Below, piece by piece: positions 21,806 through 32,220 of a DNA stretch of 64,000 nt. Origin of the DNA: Talinum fruticosum. Taxonomy: Eukaryota > Streptophyta > Magnoliopsida > Caryophyllales > Talinaceae. The stretch is from positions 620,001 to 684,000 of the forward strand of contig JAITYX010000075.1 in NCBI GenBank assembly GCA_021018815.1, in the 5' to 3' direction. The stretch's first letter is position 1; each line of letters opens with the position of its first letter. The position numbers and the translations under genes were made by a program. Under the pieces are notes generated by a model. It was not told the origin of the DNA. It searched no databases and saw nothing but the letters and a program-made list of their open reading frames with translations.

Positions 21806-21819
21806 AAAAAGGGGGAGAT
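21806..21819 (+). promoter_or_regulatory. E3 polypurine tract
   Basis: AAAAAGGGGGAGAT lies immediately before the LTR start TGAAGACTCGG. It is the cleanest copy of the family's tract in this window and sets the 5' boundary of the LTR. Confidence 0.92.
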
Positions 21820-23374
21820 TGAAGACTCGGACTTTATACTTACACTTTTCCGAGTTCCATCAGGGAATCGGTATAAGACTTCATCTCTTATAGGGTTTTG
21901 ATTTCAAGTCATTCCATGTGCCTTAGAAACGTTTCGAGTGATATAGCATTTTCACTTAGTGTTATAGAAACTATTGTAAATGTTTACGCTTGATTTTGAC
22001 TCGACTCGTAAAGCATACTTCTACATGCGACTTCACACTCGGTTCCGATTCACTCAACACTCGGGTATATCGCATGTTCAAACACTTTCTTTCATGCGCA
22101 TAAACTCGAGTCCGACTTCATGTTTGAACTTTGTTTAATCTAGATCAAGTTTGTCTACTCCGATTTTCTCGTTTTGACTTGATTACATTCTAGATCGACT
22201 AAGGTGGAATTTGAGTATCATGGATATTAGACTCGTAAAATTCCATTCCTTTTCCGACTCGGATAATTAGTCACTTAATTATCTTAATTATGTTATTATA
22301 TGTGTCTAATCTTGGACCAAAGTATTTTATACTTTGAGAACCAAATTGATTTACTTTTGCAGGTTATTCAAACGAGGTTATCCTATTTTTGAATTACAAA
22401 AGTAACCTAGCTTCAAAACGTCAAATCACCAAGCAGACATGGCTTTTTCCACCTCCGACCTAGCCCCGCACATCGTGTCGTGGTTGTCCGTTTCCAAACC
22501 GAAAATCTGCAACACTAAGCTCAATGGTGGTTTCCACCTTACTTTTCAAGACACCGCCGAGTGGTTTTGGGACTTCCAAAGGAGTCAAGAGCCGTTGCCC
22601 AACATTCACATCTCAACGGATATTTTCCGAGTGACTCGGAAAATCCATTACAACGGTCACAAAGGACTTCCAGTCGGAAGATGGACACAACGGCTAAGTC
22701 TGCTTTGTCATCTATAAATAGAAGCCAACTTTCAAGACTTGAAGATTGCTGAACCAATTGTTAATACACATACTTGAGCAAAAGTCATTGTATTCATTTT
22801 CAATCTTCTACTTACAACTCCAATTCCGTATTTAATATTTCTCCGAGTTGTAAGGTCTTGTACTCGATTACAAACCCTTTTTCTTACTTTCTAAGTAAGG
22901 TCCCTTGACCGAGCTGTAAGGGTTAACTCAGCTCGGTTGTACCTAACTATAAGGCTTATCTCGGTTAGGAAGTACTAGATCGGATAAGGAAATTTCGAGT
23001 CTAGGAAAAACTTGTAAGGAGTTGTCTAAGGGAGCAACTCGGGTTGAGTCATTCTACCGTATTTTGTGGATTCAAAATAGTGGATTTGACTTCGTTCTTG
23101 GATTAGTATGGTCCGTCCTTTTTGCCCCAGGAGGGTTTCCACGTATATTCCGAGTTCTCACCTTTCTTAGTGCAGTCTAGACTCGGACAGCTTTAAAGTT
23201 CCGTTTAATCTGTTTCTTTATTCTTTACTCAACTCCGAGTCGGTGCTTTTCCGAGTTCATCCTTGACTCCCACTCACCTCATAGTCATATCTATTTTAAA
23301 TTTCAAGCAAATTTCATCATGACCCTATTCACGCCCCACTAGGGTGACTTAGGCTCTCCAAGAGCTAACCTTCA
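21820..23374 (+). repeat. E3 3' LTR
   Basis: At 1555 bp it runs from TGAAGACTCGG after the polypurine tract to ...CTAACCTTCA, ending inside E4. It holds the U3 region with a perfect 21-bp palindrome (22623-22643), four AACGG-type motifs, a TATA box (22713-22720), and the downstream blocks common to the family (CTTACAACTCC, GTACTAGATCGGATAAGG). The 5 bases after it are CTCAC, which also fit the E4 pol sequence, so they could be one half of a lost target duplication. Confidence 0.92.
22592..22720 (+). promoter_or_regulatory. E3 LTR promoter with AACGG cluster and palindrome
   Basis: Upstream of TATAAATA (22713-22720) lie CCGTTG at 22592, CAACGG at 22614, CAACGG at 22651 and CAACGG at 22688. 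A palindrome (arm TTTTCCGAGT, one-base spacer, reverse-complement arm) sits at 22623-22643. AACGG is the core of MYB/MSA-type sites. Equivalent TATA boxes occur at 26846-26853 (E5), 49120-49127 and 57999-58006 (E8), and 63429-63436 (E7), which supports a true core promoter. Confidence 0.65.
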
Positions 23375-26300
23375 CTCACTTAATGGTTTAGTGAATATAT
23401 CAACCAATTGGAGCTTAGTTGGAATAATTCAAGTTTAATATCACCTTTTTAGAGTGGTATCTCGTGAAAATGATATTTGACCTCAATGTCCTTCGTTTTT
23501 TAATGTTGAACTAGGTTGTTTGTGATACTAATAGCACTTTCAATGTCGCACTTGATAGGAATTGCTCTGAATATCGAGTCCCAAATCTTTAAAATGTTGC
23601 TTGATCCATAATAACTAAGCACAACAAGCTCTTGCTACTATGTACTCGGCTTCAGTTGTTGATAAGGCGACCGAATTTTTCTTTTGAAGTGCCGGGAGAT
23701 GAGTAAGTGACTTAGAAATCGGCATGTTCCTAAAGTATTCTTCCTATCAACCTTGTACCCAACAATGAACATATAAGTAGCCACTGAGGGTCGGACTTGA
23801 ATCTTTTGAGTACCGGAGACTAAGTGTTTGAGTTCCTGTAAGATATCTAAAAATTCTCTTCACCGTAGTGAGAAATGATTCTTTTGGATTAGCTTCAAAT
23901 CTTGCACACACATAGACACTAAACATGATATCTCGTCTACTAGATGTAAGGTACAGAAGAGATTTGATCATACATCTATAGAGTTTCTAATCTACTTCCT
24001 TACCTTTCTCCTCTCGAGTCAAGTTTGGTACTACTACCCATTGGAGTTGGTGCGGGTTTAGAATCTTTTAGCTTGTATTTCTTGAGTAATTCCTTAACAT
24101 ATTTTGACTGATGGACATAGATTCCATTTTTGTCTTGTTTGATTTGCAATCCAAGAAAGAAATTAAGTTGTCCTATCATGCTCGTTTGAAATTCTTGTCT
24201 CATAAGCTCGTAAAAGTTTTGACATAAAATCTCATTAGTAGCATCAAACATTATATCATCAATATAAATCTGAATTATGAGAAAGTCATTCCCTTTGGTT
24301 TTTGTAAATAGAGATTTTCAATCAAACCTCATTTGAAACTATTTTCAACCAAGCGGTACTTAACCTATCTTACCAAGATCTTGGAGCTTGTTTCAAACCA
24401 TATAAAGTTTTTGTAATTTGAAAACATGATTGAGAAATTGAGAGTTTTCAAATCTAGGTAGTTGCTCTACATAAAATTCTTCTTGAATATAACCATTTAA
24501 AAATGCACATTTAACATCCTTTTGATATAGCTTAATGTCCATGCTTGGATGTAAATTGTTAAAAGAATTCCGGTTGCCTCAATCCCGGCAACATGACATA
24601 AACATTTCCCCATAATCTATTCCTTCTTCTTAGTTATATCTGTAAGCAATAGGTTTGCCATATTTCTAACTACCAAACCTCCCTCATCAAGTTTGTTCTT
24701 AAACACCCATTTGGTTCCTATAGCTGGGTGGTCGGAAGGTCGTTTGGTCAAGGTCCAAACTTGGTTTCTTTCAAATTGTGAGAGTTCTTTTTACATGGAC
24801 TCTACCCATTCTGGTTCAAGTAGGGCTTCCAATACATTTTTAGGTTCAAATAATGAGATGAATGTTCAGAATGCACATAGATTATGCAAAGAAGAATGAG
24901 TTGTTACCTCCGAGTTGATGTAAAAAATGATGTTCTCAGGTGGATGACTAAAGGCATAATTAAATGCTTTACCCGACCTCCGGTTCACCAGATTGGATGG
25001 TTGAGTACTTGTTTCTTTAGCTATCTCGATCGGTTATATCTCTACTTCTTCTTGTGTTTCAGTGGTCCGAGCTGGTTCCTGAACTAGCTCATTCCGAGTG
25101 GGCTCAGTTCTCTTATTTAGAATTATTCCGAGCTCGGTTTCCACTACTTCGTCATCATTGTTGTTGAGCTAAAAGTTTGAGAAGGTAGATTTACATAACC
25201 TGCCATTATCAACTTTGTCAAAAATAACGTGGAGGCTTTCTTCCACTTTGTTAGTTCTTTTGTTAAAAATACGATAAGCTTCGCTATGTGAAGAATAACC
25301 AAGAAAATACCTTCATCCGACCTTGCATCAAACTTAGTCAAATGATCCTTATCATTGTTATGCACACAACACTTACAACCGAATGGCTTGAAGTAGGAAA
25401 TGTTGGGTTCTTTCCCTTGTAAAGCTCATATGGTGTTCTCTTCAGAATAAGTTGAATGAGGCATCCGTTGAGTGTGTAGATTGCTTGTGTTCATCGCCTC
25501 CGCCTAGAAATAGTAAGGAAGATCGTTTTCAATCATCATTGTCCTTCCCATTCAAGAGTTCTATTCTTTCTCTCCACCACTCCATTTTATTGAGGAGTTC
25601 CGGGTGCTTGAGAAGTTGTGGAAGATAGCATTTTTATCACAAAAGCCTATAAATTCTAAATAACCGAACTCCCTTCCGAGTCGGTTCGTATCGTTTTGAT
25701 ATAAGTCTCAAACTCTACTTCAATTTACCTACAAACCTTGATGAACTCTTTAAAGGCTTTGCTCTTATTCTTTAGAAGACAAACCTAGGTAAATCGTGAT
25801 AAATCATCAATAATGACAAGCACATATGATTTACCTCCTAAGCTTTTGACATGGATTTCACCATATAAATCCATATGAACAAATTCAAGCACTTTCGAGG
25901 TGGAAATTGTTTTGAGTGGCTTAAATGATGATCGGACCTGTTTCCCTTTTGTGCATGCATCATAAATTTTATCTTTCATAATGTTACGATTAAGGAATCC
26001 TCGGACTAACCCTTATGAAGCAAGTTTTTTAATGGTATGCATGCTAATATGACCTAATGTACGATGCCATGTCCGTGACTCATCATTAACACAAGCTTTT
26101 AAACGTGATAAATTTTGAGTATAATAAGAAAGATTAATAGTGTAAGTGTTACCTGAGCTCGGACCAAATAGCTTTGTCTCATTTATAGTAGCATCAGCAA
26201 TGAAGCAATTAGTCCGAGTGAACCTTATCTCTTGAACTTTGTCACACAACCGAGAGATACTCACTAGATTATATTTGAGTCCCTTAACAAGCTATACAAG

Positions 26301-26574
26301 GCTGACTGAGTTGTTTCCATGACCAACTCTACCAATCCTTACAATCTTGCCCTTACTTGTTATCTCAAATGTGACTTTGCCTCATTTCATCTTCTCAAAC
26401 TTAGAGAAGAGTCTTGAATCTCTAGACATGTGATGTGACCAACTACTATCTAAGTACTAGTGGTCTCTCTTTTTCGATTTTATTACAAAACACAAGCAAA
26501 CTAACCCTCTCACTTCCTCTTACAAACCTAGTAGTTGTCTTACTGAGGTTAGTTTTGAGGAAGAGCACTTTTGA
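23375..26574 (-). pseudogene. E4: copia pol fragment (protease to RNase H)
   Basis: The minus-strand pol stops at 'DIFTKPLSE' where the E3 LTR begins (23374) and extends to just upstream of the protease, where it meets plus-strand LTR sequence of E5. Blocks seen include protease with a degenerate YLDSS motif in place of LDSGC (about 26425-26460), an integrase finger 'TWHRTLGHISMHTIKKLAS' with the ACTKGKQ motif (about 25940-26090), an integrase core with DDLSRFT, RT with an YIDD-like site (about 24253-24270) and RNase H. The loss of the protease motif, stops and frameshifts show an old copy. No gag, LTR or primer site of its own remains. Confidence 0.85.
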
Positions 26575-27427
26575 CAAGTTTTAGCTACTTCTACACATGG
26601 CTCGGAAACCGTGTCACGGTTGTTTGTTTTCAAAGCTGGAAAACTCCAACTCTAGGCTTAACAGCTATTTCCACCTTAGTTTTCAGTCACCACCAGTTGA
26701 TTGAAACATCTTTTTGAGCCAAGAGCCGTTACACAACCATCACATCCCAACGGATCTTTTCGAGTGACTTAGAAGAGTCGTTACAAGGGCTAGTAAAGAT
26801 TTCGAGCCTAGAACCAAGACTCAACGGTCACTCTGCCCGGTTCACTATAAATAGAAGCCATTTCACAAGACTAGAAGATTGCTTGAACAGATTATCTGGA
26901 ACCGAATTCATTGTTGAACTAATTGTTTTTCTTACTCAATCTTCTATTTATAACTCCAAGACTATGTTTGATATTTTCTTAGTTGTAAAGAAAGTCTTGT
27001 AATCGAGTTACATTCTTTTCTTACTTTCTAAGTAAGGTCCCTTGACCGAGCTGTAAGGGCGAACTAAGCTCAATTGTCCATAATTATAAAGGTTACCTCG
27101 GTCGAAAGTACTAGATTAGATAAGGGAACTTCGAGTCTAGGAAAACATTGTAAGGAATTGTTTAAGGGAGCAATTCGGTTGAGTCGATCCTCCGTATTTT
27201 GTAGATTCAAAATAGTGGATTTGACTTGGTGCTTGGATTAGCAATGTTCGTGGTTTTCACGCCTCAGGAGGGTTTCCACGTATATTTGTGTTCCTCTCTT
27301 TCTAAGTCCATTCTAGACTCAAAAACATGCTTTTAGCTTGTATTGGTGCGAAAATTGTTTAATTTTCTTCATCACCCTATTCAAGCCCCCTCTAAGGTGA
27401 CTTAGACTCTCCAAGCGCAAACTTTCA
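26575..27427 (+). repeat. E5 5' LTR, 5'-truncated
   Basis: Matches the later part of the E3 LTR: CAACGG, then CTTTTCGAGTGACTTAG (degenerate palindrome), then TATAAATA (26846-26853), then the CTATTTATAACTCC and GATTCAAAATAGTGGATTTG blocks. It ends AAACTTTCA at 27427. The TATA box and downstream start region survive, but most of the upstream U3 is missing. Confidence 0.87.
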
Positions 27428-27429
27428 AT

Positions 27430-27441
27430 TGGTATCGGATC
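27430..27441 (+). promoter_or_regulatory. E5 primer binding site
   Basis: TGGTATCGGATC starts two bases after the LTR end. The first seven bases match the initiator-Met tRNA primer site, after which it diverges (CGGATC for CAGAGC). Confidence 0.75.
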
Positions 27442-27486
27442 CTAGCCTTTCAAGAGGATCTTACCATCAAAAGGTATAAAGATAAG

Positions 27487-30255
27487 ATGGCTCGGAACAA
27501 TGGAGAGTTCGATGAAGGATGATCATCAACCAAACCACCGAAGTTCAAAGGGTCAAACTTTTCCCATTGGAAGAAGATAATGGAATGTATCTCGATGGAC
27601 AATTATGAAGATGTTTGGAACATCATCCAAGCCAAAAACTACATTCCAATGAAGACGGAGAATGCAACTCTTGTACTTAAAGCCAAATCCGAGTTCGCCA
27701 CCGAGGAGACCGAGAAAATCGAAAGAACTTCAAAGTTATGAACACATTGATGTGTGCCATTAGCACGAGAAGAATACAACGGGGTCTCGGCCGTGACACG
27801 GCCAAAGAGGTGTGGGACACTTTTGTCAACACCTATGAAGGAATAAGCCAAGTGAAGTAGGCGAAGATAAGGCAATATCTTCATAAGTATGAGCTGTTCA
27901 AGATGGAGCCGAAGAAAACATCACTTAGATGTACGTTCGGTTCACAAAGATTACTAATAATCTCAAATCTCTAGGTAGAAGGATCTCTCATGAAGAAATA
28001 TCTAGAAAGATTTTGAGAAGTTTACCAAAGAAGAGATAGGATCCTAAGGTGACAGCCATGGAAGAAGCCGAGAACCTCTACCAACTAAGGCCAGCCAGAC
28101 GAGCTTATTGGCAAGCTACTCACTCACAAGATTCATTTGGAAGAACAGGATGCTGAGGTCGGCACCAAAAAGAATATTGCGTTGAAGGCCTCGTAAAGCG
28201 GACATGAAAGTCTAAGCTCCCCGGAATCAGAAAAGGATCCTATGGTACTCATAGCCCGCTGATTCAAGAGAATGATGAAATACAAGAAGTGAGAAAAGAG
28301 GCCAAAGGATGAGTTCCACAAGAAAGATAAGAAGGACAGAAAAGGTAAATATTCTTTTCTTTCAAAGTTATCTTTACCTAAGAACTCTGGTTGCTATGAA
28401 TGTGGCAACAAGGAGCACATAGTCGAGACTATCCCAAGAGAAAGAAGGACAAAAACAAAAAGGCTACGATGGCTAGCTAAAGTGATGATGACTCATCTCG
28501 AAGAAGATGACTTAGATGACTCAAAGTGTTTTATGGCATTTACGGACTCGGAAGTCTGAATTTAAGTCGGACAATGAGAACTCAAATTTTAATGAGGTAG
28601 TTGAATACTTTCTCAAATTTTCAAAAGTTGATCCAGCATGATATATTTTGACTTTGGAAGAAAAGTCCAATTCGACTCGTTCCAGTTCAAAGAACAACTT
28701 GAGTCTCTTATCGATGAGAGAAATGCTTTGAAAAACCAATTGGGAAAACCGAGAAAAATCCGAAAGAACTTAAGACTAGTACTCAATCAAATGAGACTGT
28801 GTCTAAGTCTCTCAAAACAGAGAATGAGCAATTGAAAAGAAAGCTCAATGCGTCTCAAGAGCTTGTTTTGAAATTCACTCAAGGTCGGTGTTCTTCGTAA
28901 AAGAAGGACTTGGCTTCAATGAAGAAGAGGAATTAAAATCCTATTCTAATCTTTTCAAAATTGATACCATAACTGTAAAGTTCAAAAAGGCTAAGCATGG
29001 TCCCATTCATACAAATGAACAGAGGACTAAGCCCATACCAATTTACAGGAAAAAGCATTCTCCTCCCATTTACAAAAGAAAAGATTTTCAAAAGAAAGAG
29101 ACACATACTCGGTTTTACGTAAGGAATACTCATAATCAAACCAGACCTAAAATTATTCAAATCTAGGTTCCCAAAAGTGCTCTTCCTCGAAAAGGACTAC
29201 ATTAAAAGGAGTTATTGGGTTCATAAGAGGAAGTGAGAAGGGTTAGTTTGTTTACGTCCCGCAGATAACTCGGAAGAAGAAGAAAGGTCATTGGGACTTT
29301 GATAGTGGTTGCTCCCGCCACATGTCGGGAGATTCAAGACTCTTCCCTAAGCTAGAAGATCTAAAAGAAGGAAAAGTCACATTTAGAGATATCGAGTAAA
29401 GGTAAGATAGTAGGGATAGGCAAATTTGGTAAAGGAAACAACACAGTAAGTCCGAGTCTACCTTGTCAAAGGATCGAAGTACAATCTCCTTAGCATTTCT
29501 CAACTATGTGACAAAGGTTAAGAGGTAATGTTCACTCGGACCAACTGCTACATTTCTAATGCAGTCTTTAAAGAGACTAAGCTCTCAGGTTTGAGGTCGG
29601 GTAATACTTACACTATTCCTCTCTCAAATTCAAGTTAGAATTTATCTTGTTTGAAAGTATCTCGTGAATGATGATTCATGGACTTGGCATCGTAAACTAG
29701 GTCATATCAGCATGCATATAATCAAGAAACTTGCCTCTCACAGATCGCTTAGGGGTTTACCTAACTGTACTTTTAAGAAAGATAAAATCGGTTAAGCATG
29801 CACAAAAGGTAAGCAAGTTAGATCATCTTTCAAACCACTCAAAACCGTGTCTACATCTAAAGTGCTTGAATTGCTTCATATGGATTTGTGTGGTGAAATT
29901 ACTGTGAAAAGTCTTGGAGGTAAATCGTATGTGCTTGTTATTGTGGATGATTTCTTATGATTTACTTGGGTATGTTTTCTGAAGAACAAGAATGAAGCCT
30001 TTAAAGAGTTCACTAAGCTCTGCAAGAAAATTCAAGTAGAGTCTCGGACTCGGATCGGAAAGATTTGAACCGACCATGAAAGGGAGTTCGACTACTCGGA
30101 ATTTGCGGACTTCGTGACAAGAATGGCATGTCTTACAACTTCTCTGCACCAAGAACTCCTCAACAAAATGAAGTAGTAGAGAGAAAGAGTAGAACTCTTG
30201 AAGAAATAGGAAGAAATATGATGATTGAAAATGATCTACCTTACTATTTCTAGGG
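27487..30255 (+). pseudogene. E5 gag, protease and partial integrase
   Basis: The start is the ATG at 27487 (MARNNGEFDEG), as in the other copies. The UBN2-type gag block follows (about 27540-28030). The zinc knuckle starts CYECGNKEH (about 28389-28420), but its last Cys is lost. Protease WDFDSGCSRHMSG lies at about 29290-29330. The integrase finger (HRKLGHISMH...CTKGKQ, about 29690-29830) and core up to the Glu region (about 30170) follow. The reading stops at 30255 with RT and RNase H absent. Stops and frameshifts are scattered throughout. Confidence 0.87.
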
Positions 30256-31470
30256 TGCCTATTCCTTCTCTACTTCCATCATACTCCTTACATTTGAACC
30301 CTAGAACTACATCAGTCACACATCTACCTACTTATCTCCACAAAATACTCACAAAAGCCTTCCTTGATTCAACACCGTCGCATCAAGAGATCCAGATTTG
30401 AGATCCGGATCAACGAGTGGGACAACTTGAATGCATGGATTTAATCCTCACAACAGTTTATTTTATTTTTGCTTATTTATTGCTTTTCGTATTGTGGAAA
30501 AACGATGTATCGCTTTTAATTCCTCCCCGCTCGATGTAATCTTTTCGCTTTTATGTTTTATTATCCTTTCGCTTTACCCTTTCTTTTCGTTTTCGTTTCG
30601 CTTTTTTTCGTTATTTCTTTCTTTACCGCTTTCTTTATTACTACCTTTATTGCTTTCTTTTACTATGTTTGGTTGCTTTAATTTCGCTTAGCATGTTGTT
30701 GCTTGGTTGCTTGTTTTACATTATTTTAATTCACTACTCGAACTAGTAATGGTCGTCTTCGAACGGGCGGAACGGAAGGGTTTATCCCTACATTTTGTAC
30801 CCTCGGCCCTGAATCCGGTTCTCGGTTCAAAGACCGATGGAGTCATTTTTAGCCTCTTTCAATCTTAGTTTTCTCATACTAAGATTGAGAGAGCATTTCT
30901 TTTGTTTTCATTTGTTTTTCTTTCCTAAAAACTTACTAGCGACTCCCTTTTAATTTATTTCTTCTAGATCGGTTTCCTACTGTTTCGATTGAGTAATAAA
31001 AAAATATAGGTTCCGGATCCGCCGGCCAGGGCGGAGGTCGACGCTGCTCTCCTTAGGCATGGCCTCCGGTCGAGGCCGGCCACCACCGGGTGTAGGCCGC
31101 CGCCGCACCGAGTGGTTAGCAGGTGAGGCTTCGGTCTAGACAAGTGTTTTCACACCGATCCGGCCCTAAAGCCTCACGGTAGAAATAGAAACTCTAGTTT
31201 TATTAATTTTTCAGTTAAGAAATAATATCTCGGGACTTCTAAAAATAATTGTTAAAACAAAATGGTTAATAAAACATCCATTCAACTTTGCTTAGTTCGC
31301 TTTAAATAAGATTTAATTAAATTTGGAAATTTTAATAATAAGGTTCATCCCCACATTCCAAAATCGACTATCAAAACCATCTTCAAAAACCCTAAAATCA
31401 ATCATTAAAAAAGAGACCCAGGCACAAGTGGGGAAACTCGGTGGGCCCCGGTCGGCTGTGGTTTTTAAAG
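30256..31470 (+). repeat. Tat-like LTR (plus orientation favoured)
   Basis: It starts TGCCTATTCC right after the break in E5. It contains an early AACCCTAGAAC block, a long T/C-rich run (30520-30680), a CTTACTAGCGACTCC motif (about 30945), a GC-rich block (31010-31130) and the GTGTTTTCACACC block shared with 1784-2130. The end is set by the primer-site-like motif that follows. The far end does not show a clear CA, so the right boundary may be off by tens of bases. Confidence 0.6.
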
Positions 31471-31488
31471 TGATGACTCCATAGGGGA
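31471..31488 (+). promoter_or_regulatory. Primer-site-like motif of Tat element
   Basis: TGATGACTCCATAGGGGA fits the pattern TGGnGACTCCnnnGGGGA that I recall at the primer site of Tat/Ogre-type elements, with a few changes. It argues for a plus-strand LTR on its left. It is read from memory of the family, not from an alignment. Confidence 0.5.
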
Positions 31489-31818
31489 TAAATCATTTAT
31501 TAAGAGGGAAAAACTTGTAAATTTGAGTAATCGGTTTTAATGAAGTGCTTGCATTACGCATCCCGCATTTAGTGAGCCCAACTTTTTGACTATAGAACTA
31601 CGTGTCACCATGTATCCAACCTTTTGATCTCTTTGGCCATAGAACTTTTTGACTTTTTAGGTGGTCCTTTCGCATTTGCATGCTTGAATGAGTGTGTGTG
31701 TTTTAGATTTAATCTTACGCTTGTGAGCCTTTAGGGATAGGATGAGGAGCGCTTAGTTATCTTTGTATGGGTGTTAAAAAAAAAGAAAAAAAAAACATTT
31801 TGAGTCGGTCTAATTTGT

Positions 31819-32220
31819 GCATTTTAGCTAAAAAGTCCAAAATTAAAAATCATCCCTCTTAAGGTCGGTCCATTCATTCCATATTTGCATTAGCTAAATC
31901 AAAAATCATCCCTCTTAATGTTGGTCTATTCATTTGATTTTTGCATTAGCAAAAATAAATTTCATCTCAAGTAGGTGAGTCCAATTTTGCATTTCATTTT
32001 TACATTAGCCAAAATTAAATTCATCTCTAATTAGCAAAGTCTTTCATTTGCATTAGCTAAACAAAAATTCATCTCATATTAGGTGAGTCTGCTTTGCATT
32101 TTCATTTCTCATTTAGCTAAAACAAACTCATCTTCTATTAGGAATAATCATCTATGCATTTTAGTTATACACTAGCCAAATCATAGAATCATCCAAGATT
32201 AAGTCATAAGCATTATTGGA
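31819..32220 (+). repeat. Degenerate tandem repeat in Tat leader
   Basis: About seven copies of a unit of roughly 47-67 bp begin (G)CATTAGC(T/C)AAA and continue with AAAATTCATC(T/C)C...TTAGGTGAGTC-like sequence. Starts are near 31819, 31886, 31943, 32003, 32050, 32110 and 32167. Unit length varies and copies differ at many positions. Tandem repeats in the untranslated leader are common in Tat/Ogre elements. Confidence 0.7.

Larger units (their letters stand above)
15143..23374 (+). mobile_element. E3: Sirevirus-like copia element missing its 5' end
   Basis: This is a plus-strand element of about 8.2 kb. It starts inside gag at an inverted junction with E2 and ends with a full 3' LTR whose final TTCA at 23374 is followed by minus-strand RNase H sequence of E4. 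It carries part of gag, protease, integrase, RT, RNase H, an env-like gene with its own TATA box, a canonical polypurine tract and the LTR. There is no 5' LTR or primer site, so no target duplication can be checked. Confidence 0.9.
26575..30255 (+). mobile_element. E5: truncated copia element (part LTR, gag, protease, integrase)
   Basis: The plus-strand element begins within its LTR at an inverted junction with E4, about 600 bp from the expected LTR start. It continues through the primer site, gag and protease, and ends abruptly in integrase at 30255, where a Tat-like sequence starting with TG begins. In E3 the same integrase reading continues as GAGGCGATAAACAC, so the break here is an insertion or recombination point. 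Confidence 0.87.

Noticed and set aside
22439..22717. Open frame of about 92 codons in the LTR U3 with relatives at 3872-4297, 49188-49400, 57955-58182 and 63464-63754
   Set aside because: It recurs because the LTRs are homologous. The frame breaks at different places in each copy and overlaps the AACGG/TATA promoter, so conservation is better explained by promoter sequence than by protein.
30431..30691. Hydrophobic 86-codon plus-strand open frame in the Tat LTR
   Set aside because: The Leu/Phe/Ser richness follows from the T/C-rich run of the LTR. There is no relative elsewhere in the window.
31819..32220. CRISPR-like array
   Set aside because: Units are contiguous and degenerate without unique spacers, and the sequence is from a plant genome; it is an ordinary decayed tandem repeat.
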